Below are positions 43,381-53,368 of a stretch of 64,000 nucleotides of DNA, one piece after another. The DNA is from Porphyra umbilicalis (taxonomy: Eukaryota; Rhodophyta; Bangiophyceae; Bangiales; Bangiaceae), in NCBI GenBank assembly GCA_002049455.2, contig KV918949.1, positions 1 through 64,000 on the forward strand, written 5' to 3'. The notes under the pieces were generated by a model. The model made no database searches, had not been told where the DNA came from, and saw only the letters and a list, made by a program, of their open reading frames with translations. A program made the translations under genes and the position numbers. Each line of letters begins with the position of its first letter. The first letter of the stretch is position 1.

Positions 43381-45919
43381 TACTGCCAGTACGATCCGAG
43401 TGGGTGGGCGCACAGAACGGTTTTGGCCGTTTTAATGCCTGTCTCGGGCACAGACGCGCAGTGCGCACCCGGACACAACGTAACGACGTCATCGCGTCCC
43501 CCACTTCTACTAAGCGCGCACACTTCGCCTGCACGCGCGTTTGCCGGTGCCCGGAGTAACTCCGTGTACCACTCGCACCCACCTCCACCACACACACGCA
43601 GTTGACCACCTCCTAGTGGCCGCTCAGCACCCCCACGCACTCCCCCCGGCCCGCGTCCCATACACGGAGCGTCCGGTCTTACAACCCAGACACCACCCGC
43701 TGCACACTGCCGCCACCGCCACCGCCGTCTCGTCGTTGGCATCGCCGGGCACGGCGGCGGCGGTGACCTCTGGCATGACCTGTTCCCCAAGGACAGCTAA
43801 AAGAAAACGAGCAGGACAAGACGGAAGGCGGTTAGCATTCGGCGAAAATAGAGCACGAGCCACACTCCTGCCCAAGGACACAACATTCAAAGGCAATTAG
43901 CGGCAACCAGGTGCAGAAGACGGCGCCAGTCCCACGGCCGCGCACATCCAGACCAAGTGCGGAAACGAACACAGGTCGACAACGTACAGCTCACAATGTC
44001 ACACAGCAGCTCACAGTAGGACCTCACAGGCAGCGCACAACGGAGGAACACGCACAGCGTCTTGCCCCAACGCGGTCCCCGGTCGACGGCACGCCCACGC
44101 GCCCTCCCCGGACGGCGACGCCTCCCTGCACGCACCACGGACGGCGACACCTCGTCACACGCTCCCGCGGTCGGTGGCAGGCCCACACGCGCTCCCTCGT
44201 TGGCTGCTGGGCCCACACGCTCCGCGGTAAGCTACATATCCCCGCACACTCCCCGAAGGGCGTCACGTCCGGCCGCACTACCCGCTTGGCGGTACGTCCA
44301 CGCATGCAACCCGACAAGCGCTACGAGCCGGCGTGCTCCACGAGAGACGGTACATTGCGCCATGGTGGTCGTGACGACGGTGGCTGCGGGCCGGGCGCAG
44401 GGTGGTGGGGCTCGCGGCACTCCCTCATGGTGGCGCATTGGGGCGGCGGAGCGGTCCACCTGGATGACGGTCTTGCCCACCGAGACAGTGGTCCGGTCGG
44501 CAGGTGATCATCCGCAGATCGACGCCCCGGGATATTTTCGGCCCGAAGCCACGAGATATACAATGATTGAAGGACCAGAAATCGGTGCAATCACCAGGAC
44601 GATTCTAACAATCGCCCAGCGCATCCGGCCCGCCCGCCCGCCGGGCGCGAGCGCGCGCAGCGCGCCGCCGCCCCCCCCCCCCCCCCAGAGGTTTCACACG
44701 GCATATTCCCACCAATGTCATGTGAAACTGTTAACGAGCATTTCCTACCTCCCATTGGCTAGGACGCACTTGTGCTGGCCGTGCACGCGTCGTTAAGACA
44801 GACCCTCAGAGCAAACCCAACAACGTCGGTTGCCAACCGCTTTTGCGTAATATTCGTTAAACGTGGCCTATTTGCCAGTTATGGGCAGAGGTATTGGAGA
44901 ACCGGTCATCCCACCAACGTCGCGAACCAGATCTGCGAACCGAGCTACTGGTGGGCCAAATAAATGTCTAACCTTATGACATGGCGCTGTTTCGCAGGAG
45001 GTTCGCATTTTTTTTCATCGGCCGACCATACCACTGGCGTTTGAGTAGACGTATGTGCATTTCCGAACGTTTTGCGAACCGAATCTGTCTACAATTGTGT
45101 CTAAACGGGGGTCAAACACCCAAATCGGGACGATCGCAGACAAACACACGTTGCGTTGACGATCGCACAGGCGTCTCGAGATCTGATATTCATGAGCATG
45201 CGGTCGCGAGTGGCTGCAGATTCCGTTCGCGGCGCAGGCGGCTCTCACTGCCGGGCCCTGTGGGGGGGGGGGCCGGCGGGAGACGGTATTTTTCTGGTAG
45301 ACATCCGCCGCCACGCGCGATTCTGGGTCGGCCCCCCCACGGCTGAACGGTTTGATTGGGGGGGGGGGGGCGCCTAGAGGCACTGTCGCATTGCTTGGCG
45401 CGCGGCCTCAATGCGGTCGTGCAGCGGAATTCTTTGGCGAAGTGGCCCCCAGTTGACGCGCTGCTGGTGCCACCAACCTGCGCTGAGCGCCAATCGGGGG
45501 GAGGTTCCGCGCAGCGCTACATTGTGTGGCCGGCATGTGACTGTCCGCGCGCAGCCGCACCCGCGGGAATGGGCCGTGCATGGGGGTTTTCAGGCAGCGC
45601 CGCGCAGCCTACATTATCGGTCACGCGGCCGCCCGGGACCTGTATATCGCGCTCTCTGTGGGGGAGGGGGCGCGGAGCGACAGATCGGCGCGGTGCGGCC
45701 GCCACCAGCGGCGCGTCGATCAAACCGTCGTCGTCGGGGGGAGCGCGATTGCCGCACCGCCGTCGTCGGCGTCGTCCATCCCGTTTCCCCGTTCTGTCCG
45801 TCTCCTTCGCCGGCGCAGCGGCCGTAAGCGGCCGTCAGCGGCCGTGTTGACAGCCGCCTTTGCGGCCGCTTCTGCGGCCGCTCTAGCTCTTGTGACGTCG
45901 GCAGCACTGGTGGATTGAG
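43381..45919. other. Spacer left of the Harbinger locus
   Basis: No supported gene. It includes decayed short repeats of the type CCCACACGC(T/G)C (44090-44230), a C run at 44671-44686, the 41-bp palindromic motif (44690-44730), and a copy of a dispersed repeat (44804-44837) that recurs inverted at 54330-54363. The last 400 bp are GC-rich with GGCCGC motifs. They should hold the transposase promoter and, somewhere, the element's left terminal repeat, which I could not identify. Confidence 0.5.
44690..44730 (+). repeat. 41-bp palindromic motif, copy 2
   Basis: Arms GGTTTCACACGGCA and TGTCATGTGAAACTG around TTCCCACCAA. It is the same sequence as the minus strand of 34725-34765, with three differences. 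A shorter relative, GGTTTCACATTAATTTGATG, lies at about 54434. Confidence 0.8.
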
Positions 45920-47233
45920 ATGGACGCGTCCACTGAAGATGGGTCTGGGTCGTCGAGCGATGACGGCCGCGGGCAGTCGGAGGGCTCCGCGGACGAGCTG
46001 CTTGCGGCCGTCATCGGAGCGCGATCTCTGTTCCTGATGCGCCGTCATCGTAGGAATGCGGCGCAGCGAGCGCGCAGATGGCGTTTTGTCGGGTCTGAGG
46101 CCGGGCGGCGTCCCAACCGGCCACGTGATTTCGACCAGGGTATGCGCGGCATAATGCGGGATTATTTTGGTGTGGATGGGCAGCCGCCTGTGTATGGAGA
46201 GGATACGTTTGAGCGTCGCTTCCGTGTGCCACGGTCTGTTTTTATGCGCATTTATGAGGCCATCCGGGACCGGCCATTTTGGCGGCAGAGCATCAATGCG
46301 ACGGGGCGGCCACAAGCTCATGCTCTGCAGAAGCTGGTGGCCGCCTTCCGTGTCCTCGCGTACGGGGAGTCGTATGATCGTGCGGATGAGTATGTCCGGC
46401 TGTCCAAGTCTACAATGAAGGTGGCCACGAAGAAGCTGATTGACTTTATTGTTGAGGAGTGGGAGCCCATCTACCTGCGGCCTCCTAACGACGAGGAGGT
46501 CAAGCGCATGCTGGAGCACAACGCAGCACGGGTCATGTCGGGATGCATCGGCAGCCTCGATTGCTCGCACTGGGAGTGGGCCGCGTGCCCAAAGGGGCTT
46601 GCTGGGCAGTATCAGAACCGCAAAAAGCGGCGGTCCGTTGTCATGGAGACGGTTTTTAATGAGGACCTTTACCTCTGGCATTTCTTTATCGGGGCGCCGG
46701 GGAGCCTCAATGACCTCAACGTGTAACGCATCCGACCGTTGTATTTTGATGTGGTGGAGGGTGTGTGGCCGCTGAAGTTTTTCTCTTTCTGTGTTAATGG
46801 TCGTTCACGTCGTTTGTTGTATTATCTTACTGACGGTGTTTATCCCAAGCATCCATTTTTTGTTTCTCCGAACCCCAACCCCATCACACCCGCAGAAAAA
46901 AGTTTCAACCGGCTCCAGGAAGCGCCGCGCAAGGATGTCGAGCGGCTGTACGGGGTTATGACCGCGAGATTTCACATTCTTCTACACCCTGGCCGATTTG
47001 GCTCTGTAGAGCAGATAATGCTTGCCGGCAAGGCGGCCCCCATTCTACACAACATGGTCGTTGAGCAGAGGCGTGGCCGGTATGTCGCTCATGAGCGTAT
47101 GGCAGCGGTGGCTGCCGCAAGGGATGGGGAACCTGCGGCCGCCGCCGATGATGGCCATGCCGTTGGCGCAGGCGACGTCGGCTGGGCTTGCAAAACGGGA
47201 AATTGTGCGGCGGCCGCCGGCGATGTCGAATAG
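45920..47233 (+). pseudogene. PIF/Harbinger transposase, one in-frame stop
   Basis: A DDE endonuclease that moves Harbinger elements, normally together with a Myb-like partner. From Met 45920 the protein has an acidic Ser-rich N-terminus, then VYGEDTFERRFRVPRSVFMR and QKLVAAFRVLAYGESYDRAD, both typical of the helical N-terminal region. The catalytic core follows: GCIGSLDCSHWEWAACP (first Asp), VVMETVFNEDLYLWHFFIGA, then GSLNDLNV (second Asp). The Glu lies in RKDVERLYGVMTARFHIL. A TAA at 46724-46726 falls right after NDLNV, where relatives have a hydrophobic residue; the frame continues on both sides, so this is a nonsense mutation. The next stop (TAG, 47231-47233) may also be secondary, because the frame stays open into an Ala/Gly repeat tail. 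It is convergent with the Myb-like gene at 48984-52620. Confidence 0.92.
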
Positions 47234-47329
47234 GCGGCGGCCGCCAGCGGAGACCCCTTCGCCGGCGCAGTTGGGCAGCGAGGAGCTTGTGCCGATGGCG
47301 CCGCTGCCGCGGCCGACGGCCTTGGCGCC

Positions 47330-48300
47330 GCGGCGGCGGCCGCCGGCGATATATCGCCAGCGGGCATTGGCGGTGGCAGAGAAACTGATGGTGCGGGCGC
47401 CACCGCTGCGGCCCCCGGTCTGGTTGGCCCAGCGGCGGCCGCCGGCGGTGGCTTGCCTGCGGGCGTGCGTGGCGGAAAAGGAGCTGATGGAGCGGGCGCC
47501 ACCGCCGCGGCCGCCGACTTTGGTGGCTCGGTGGCCGCCGCCGGCGGCGACTCGCCAGCGGGCATGCGTAGAGGAGACGGAGCCGGTGGAGCGGGCTCCG
47601 CCGCCGCGGCCGCCGACTTTTGTGGCTCGGCAGCCGCCGCTGGCGGCCACTCGCCGGCGGGCGAGCGTGGCGGAGAGGGAGCTGGTGGTGTGGGCGCCGA
47701 CGCCGCGGCCGCCGAGTTTGGTGGCTCGGCGGCCCCCGCCGGCGGCGAGTCGCCAGCGGGCGTGCGTCGAGGAGATGCAGCTGGTGGTGCGGGCGCCGCC
47801 GCCGCGGCCGCCAACTTTGGTTGCTCGGCGGCCTCCGCTGGCGGCTACTCGATATCATGCGAGTGGGGCGGCAGAGGTGCTGATGGTGCGGGCGCCGCCG
47901 CCGCGGCCGCCGAGTTTGGTGGCTCGGCGGCCGCCACTGGCGGCCACTCGCCGGCCGGCGTGCGTGTCGGAGAGGGAGCTGGTGGTGCGGCCGCCGCGGC
48001 TGCGGCCGCCAACTTTGGTGGCTCGGCGGCCGCCGCTGGCGGCCACTCGCCAACGGGCGTGCGTCGAGGAGATGGAGCTGGTGGAGCGGGCGCCGCCGCC
48101 GCGGCCGCCGACTTTGGTGGCTCGGCGGCTGCGCCGGCGGCGACTCGACGGCGGGCGAGCGTGGCGGAGAGGGAGCTGGTGGTGCGGCCGCCGCCGCCGC
48201 GGCCGCCGACTTTGGGGGCTCGGCGTCCGCCGCCGGCGGTGGCTCGTCAGCAGGCGGGAGGGGCGGCAGAGGTGCTGATGGTGCGGGCGCCGCCGCCGCG
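47330..48300 (+). repeat. 99-bp tandem repeat, about ten copies, in the transposase frame
   Basis: GACTTTGGTGGCTCGG and variants recur at 47516, 47614, 47714, 47813, 47912, 48011 and 48110. The unit is 33 codons. In the transposase frame it reads as Ala/Gly-rich units such as GHSPAGVRRGDGAGGAGAAA. Whether it was ever translated is unknown; the minus strand is also open, as Arg/Pro-rich peptide. Confidence 0.9.
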
Positions 48301-48983
48301 GCCGCTGGCCTTGTCGGTCTGCGTGCGGTTGCGGGAGGTGGCCCCACAGCCGCAGGACCGGCCGCTGATGCGGCCGCCGCGGCGGCCGCAGCTCCCCGTT
48401 TGGCGGCTTTGCCGCATGCTCCCGTGGTTGTGGGCGGCGCGGACCCCCCGCCGGGTTCTTTTCTGTACCAGTTGCGGGCATGGCAGACCGCCACGGATAG
48501 AGCAGAGTTCTTCTCTCTTCGCGATGACCTGGCGGCCCATATCTTTGTTGATTGCGGGTTTCTTCTGGAGCCGTACCTGTAGCGCGCAACGGTTTTTTTT
48601 TGCAATCATGGCATTTTTTTTTTCTCACACATTCGCACGTCGGCGGAGGCCACCACGCCGACCCGGGATAGGAAAGACTCTTAGACGGCCTCTGTTCCAT
48701 CTAGGAAGACGGAAGAGGCCGCCGCTATGTCTGGCGAAGGCGGATGTCCGCGAGTGGCTTATAATTTCAAGCTGCAGCATGACTGGTGTACAAGTAAGAG
48801 GATTTTCCGTGCTCGCTTCTCGGACGGAGTCGCAGGGTCGGAAAGAGTCTGTGTGTAGAAAAAAAAAAACCGGCGAAGGGGAAAAAAAAACCGTGTATGA
48901 TTGTCGTGCAATAGTCAATGCAGTAGTCGAGCACTCCACACGCGCAGAGACCCCACCGTCACAAATGTCAACAGAGATACAAC
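48301..48983. other. Interval between the convergent Harbinger genes
   Basis: GC-rich at first, then more balanced, with T and A runs at 48592-48622 and 48858-48894 that may mark polyadenylation regions. No gene supported. Confidence 0.45.
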
Positions 48984-51900
48984 TCAAGCCCAGGCACCAG
49001 CCGCGCAATCGCTGCCACTAGTACCACAGGTAGCGTCCTCCTCGTCGTCGCCCGATTCGCCAGCGGCCGCATTATGCGGCCGCGGCGTCATGCAACGGCT
49101 TAAACCCGATAAGGTGTTCCTGGCCGCCGTGAACCGTTCCTGCTTGGTCTGCAACGAGTTCCAGCCCCGCCCCTTCCTCCGCTTGACCGAGCCGACACCG
49201 GCCGAGGCCGCAGCGCGGCGGGCAACGGCCGCGCTTGCGGCCGCGGCTGGTGATGCGCCGGTACGCGGCGACGCGTCGACGCCGCCAATCGGAGAAGATG
49301 AAGACGGAGGCAATGCGGCCGCACTCGCGGCCGCGCCAGACGCCAGGGACCCGACCGTGTGTTCAGCGGCCGGCGCCAACGCGGCCGCTTTGCCGCCGTT
49401 CACAGCCACGCCGCCGGGAGTACCGGGCGCTCCACCAGACTCGGTTGACGCGGCTACACCACCACTTGGAGAAACTGCAGATGCTGCCGATGCGGCCGCA
49501 CTTGAAGCCCTAACTGCAGCCCTACCCTCCGCCGCCTCAGCGGCCGCGGTAGCGGCCGCAGAGGTGCCCGACATAGACGGCGCATTTGTTGTCGAGCGGG
49601 AAGCGACCCGTTTCTCCGAGGCCTTGGCCGTGCGCAGTCTGGCGTTGGGGAGCAGAAGCCGCCGCTCCATCTCGTTCTTGCGCCACTGCTCCGCCTCACC
49701 CGTCTCACGCACGCCCTTGGCCTTCCAAACGTCAATGTCGGCGCGCTCGATGGCCGTCCCAGACAAGGACTTGAGGGCGGCCGCCGTCGTGGCGGCCTTC
49801 CTTTGGATAGCAATGTCAGTCGAGGCCGCCGCTTTGGCGGCCTTCGTACCGATAGGCCGCTCTTGGAAGAGGCCGCGCCGCCTGCCGACCGTGGAGCTCG
49901 AGTCGTCGTCCGAAATGTCCTCGACGCCCCCGTCTGGCACAGGACGGCGGCCGCGAGCGGCAGCCGCCGTGGCGGCCGCCCCCGACGCGCCGCTGAACTT
50001 GTCTCACTTGCGCATGACCATCCAACACTTGACCCAATCGGCTCCTCTCGCGCCGCCCTTCATCACCACCAAGACCGGCGCACCCCCGTCGTTGTTGTCC
50101 ACCTGCACGGCCTCATACAGGTTCTCGGCGTCAAAGTGAGCGGTGGATATGCGTATCAGGTCCTCGTCGGTCAAAGTGCCCGTCATCTGGCGACGCCCGA
50201 CGGCCACCATACAGGATGAAAAGCGTTGAACATTCTTGAAAACTGAATAGCGCAGTTCGCGGTCGATGGCGGTGCCCGGGCGAGCCCTGCGTCCAGGGCC
50301 CAACGGGCAATGGGACTTGTACCCGTTGACGATTGCAGCGGCATAGGTTGCTCGGCTCTGGTCGGTACCGACCACCGGGTCTTGCGCCACCGCCAACCAG
50401 GCCTGGCAGAGAGCTACTCGCTCTGCCTCGGTCCATCCAATGCCGCGTCCTTTTCCCCTGTCCGTGAGGGACTCGTTGTCGCCAGTGGTGACGGCGTCGG
50501 CTGTGGCAGCGGCCGCTGAAAAGGAAGGGGGCCCGCTACCGTCCCCGCCTCCACCGGCGGCCGCTGCACCCCCTCCATATCTGTCCCCGCCTGGGTCGGC
50601 GGGTGGTGCACGCCCTCCATCGCCGACTCCGCTTCCGCCGCCGCGGCCGCCGTCGGCGGCCGCGGCTCCGGCTGTGTTGCCAGATCCACTCGCGTAAGCG
50701 GCCGCTGAGGAGGCCGCTCCGTGACCTGATCGGCTGGGCGACGTGACGCCGCGGAACTCTGCGTCGCCACCATCGCCTCGTGCAGCGTCAGAGGCCGGGA
50801 GACCGGCAGTGGCTGCAGCGACAGCCTGTTCAGCCCCGCGCACCTCTGCAACCCCTGCACCGCGGCCACCGGGAGGGCAGCGCCCTCAGAATGCTCCGCA
50901 CCTGCCCGCCCCGCGGCCGCGGACTGCAAGCCCGGCATCGGTGTCGACGGTAGCATCTCCGACGCCGCGTTCACCGCGTCCGCCGGCGCCGATTGGTCCG
51001 CCGAGTGCATGTCCACGTCCGCGGCCTCGCCCAACCCCCGATGCCCCCCCGCGACGAGGGTTTATCTGTGGCCTGCGACGGTGCAGCTTGAAGGGGCCTT
51101 GACATCTCCGTCAGCGCGTCGGTCTTCGGCCATGGCGGCGGCGTCGGGGGCCGCCCGATCGGCGGCCCCGCTGGCCGCGGCCGAGGAGGCGGCAGGTGAT
51201 CTTGTCTCATCTGCTGACGACCGTGCCGCCGCGCCTCCCACCAATTGCTCTCCTACAGGGAGTCCGGAATGCCCTCTTGCAGCAGTCATCGTGCAGTCCG
51301 GTCCCCGTTGTGCGCTCTGCGGGCAAGCTCCTGCAGCTCCAGCATTTCCCCCGCGGCCACCGGTGGTGTTGGTGGCCGTGCTCGCACGGAGAGACTTGGC
51401 GGACTGGATGTTCCGACAGGTGGCCACGTCGTCGCAGGTGGTCCTTGACGCGGCGAGCGTTGGGGACTCGGCGGCCGCTGGGGCGACGGCCGCCGGGTTG
51501 CAGAGTGTGAGCCTTGACCGAACGGGCTTAGCGGCCGCGCCGGGGGCGGCCGCCAGGCGGACTCAGATACGCCTTGACGAGGGTGGCCCCCCAGACCCGA
51601 TGATGACGGCCGTACTTGGTCACGGGGCGCGCTTTCTCGAGGTGGGCTCGCCGGTGGCTGCCAGCCTCGCGACGGCTGGCATGCGCGAGTGGGGTTCGGC
51701 AGCCACGCGGGCGGCGGCAGCCAATCGGAAGGACGCAGGCCTTGACGAAGCGGGCTCGGCGGACGCTGCGGCGGCGGCCGCCAATCGGGGGAACGCAGGC
51801 CTTAAAGAAGAGGGCTCGGCGGCCGCTGCGGCGGCGGCCACCAATCGGGGGGACGCAGGCCTTGACGGGGCGGGCTCAGCGGCCGCTGCGGCGGCGGCTG

Positions 51901-52620
51901 CCGATCGGGGGGACGCAGGCCTTTCTGGAACGGGCTCGGCGGCCGCTGCGGCGGCGACCGCCAAACGGGGGGACGCAGGCCTCGATGGGGCGGGCTCGGC
52001 GGCCGCTGCGGCAGCGGCCGCCAATCGGGGGGACGTAGGCCTGAACGAAGCGGGCTTGGCGGCTGCTTTGGCGGCGGCCGCCGATCCGGGGGACGCAGGC
52101 CTCGACGGGGCGGGCTTGGCGGCCACTGCGGCGGCGGCCGCCAATCAGGGGGACGCAGGCCTTGACGGGCCGGACTTGGCGGCCGCTGCGGCGGCGGCTG
52201 CCGATCGGGGGGACGCAGGCCTTGACGGGGCGGGCTCGGCGGCCGCTGCGGCGGCGGCCGCCACTTGGAAGAGCGCGGGCCTTGGAGGGGCGGGCTTGGC
52301 GGCCGGCACGGTCCCGGCCGCCTGTCCGGGGGACCCGGGCCTTGACAGGATTGGCTGGGTGGCCGCGTCGGCGGCGGCCGCCACGTGGAGGGACGCGGGT
52401 CTTGACGATGCGGGCTCGGCGGTCGTGACGGCAGTGGACCGAGGCAAGGAGGGTGTACAGCTTGTGGTGGTGGCGCGTCGGCCCCAGCTGCTCATGGTTC
52501 AGCCTCTGATATGGGACGAGTGCGCGCCGCCCACTGACATGGGCAGGATGGCGCGCACAGATGATGATCCTCACCGAAGCCCAGCGTGCGTCGACACATA
52601 CGGCAGAACTGCCGCAGACC
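48984..52620 (-). pseudogene. Harbinger ORF1, Myb/SANT-like DNA-binding protein, broken
   Basis: Harbinger elements encode a Myb-like protein that binds the element ends and brings in the transposase. The Myb-like domain is at about 50460-50010: GIGWTEAERVALCQAWLAVA, QDPVVGTDQSR, VFKNVQRFSSCMVAV, then GTLTDEDLIRISTAHF. A TGA at 50004-50006 follows VMRK. The frame continues with DKFSGASG, then RPIGTKAAKAAASTDIAIQR and ends at 48984. The paralogue at 61.6-63 kb reads LRDLDKFS at the same place, showing that the TGA is a lesion. Upstream, the Pro/Ala-rich part (51034-50480) is in another frame. Further upstream is a 20-residue repeat array. At about 52610-52525 a third frame holds CRMCRRTLGFGEDHHLCAPS then CPCQW. 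Introns instead of frameshifts are possible for the upstream junctions. Confidence 0.75.
51700..52430 (-). repeat. 60-bp tandem repeat, about twelve units
   Basis: GGGGGGACGCAGGCCTTGAC and GGCTCGGCGGCCGCTGCGGC recur every 60 bp. The unit is 20 codons. Minus frames read as SRPASPRSAAAAAAAAEPAP or as PVKACVPPIGGRRRSGRQ; the plus frame reads as GDAGLDGAGSAAAAAAA. I cannot tell which, if any, is translated. Confidence 0.92.
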
Positions 52621-53368
52621 GCGCTGGCGCTCCGTTTTAGAGATCGAACGCGGCGCGGGAAGAACAATGCTGCCGTAACGGCCGGTCCTCGCACAGTCCG
52701 ACGCCTCGTCGGCAGCGAGCGAAAGGCGGCCGTTTCTGCAAAGAGCGGTCGCCAAAAAGGTAAGGCAGCCTGCCTTCCGCCGCACCCTCGTCAAGAATCG
52801 GTCGTGACCAGCGGCGCGCACAGAGAAAGACGGCCACCACGAGCAGCGCGCACGCGCACACAGTGCCGCCGAGGCCGTCAACGACGACGGCGGCCGCAGA
52901 AAAAGCGCGCGGGTATGCACGTCCTCCCTCCCGTGATGCAACACGGCCGCCAACGACAACAGCGGCCGCTAAAAAGCACGCGCGCGCCACGTCTCCTCTC
53001 TCGCGCTGCAACGGCGGCCGCTAGCGACGATGGCGGCCGCACGCACGCACGCGGATGCACAATGCTCCTCTCCTGGCGCCGAACGAGTCAAGGCCCCGGT
53101 GCGGTTGCCAAGGGCGCTGCCACCTCGCCCAGAAATGGTCCACAAGCAGAGTCTGCCCCCAACGCAAGCGACCGTTCAAGACGAAGCCCGGCGCCACCAC
53201 CCTTTCACTGCGTAGAAGATGACAGTGGGGCCCGCAAGGCTCCACCGCTGCCGTTCTTGACGGTCACGCAGGTGGCACAGCCCCACTGTACGCCCCAAAA
53301 ACAGGCGGCCGCCCTCGGTCGCCCCCTCGCTCGGGGGGAGTCGGGCGGCCGCCTTTCTTGCCTGTAAC
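52621..53368. other. GC-rich upstream region of the Myb-like gene
   Basis: Probably the 5' region of the minus-strand gene, since the Cys motif ends near 52620 and no start was identified. GGCGGCCGC motifs are frequent. An imperfect palindrome with arms AGGCGGCCGCCC / GGGCGGCCGCCT lies at about 53303-53353 and might belong to the right end of the Harbinger element. Confidence 0.4.

Noticed and set aside
46956..48605. Minus-strand Arg/Pro-rich ORF of 549 codons
   Set aside because: Shadow of the 99-bp repeats and of the Harbinger transposase C-terminus.
51009..52640. Plus-strand ORF of 543 codons with GDAGLDGAGSAAAA repeats
   Set aside because: Uninterrupted but low-complexity and antisense to the Myb-like gene and Cys motif; kept only as a repeat.
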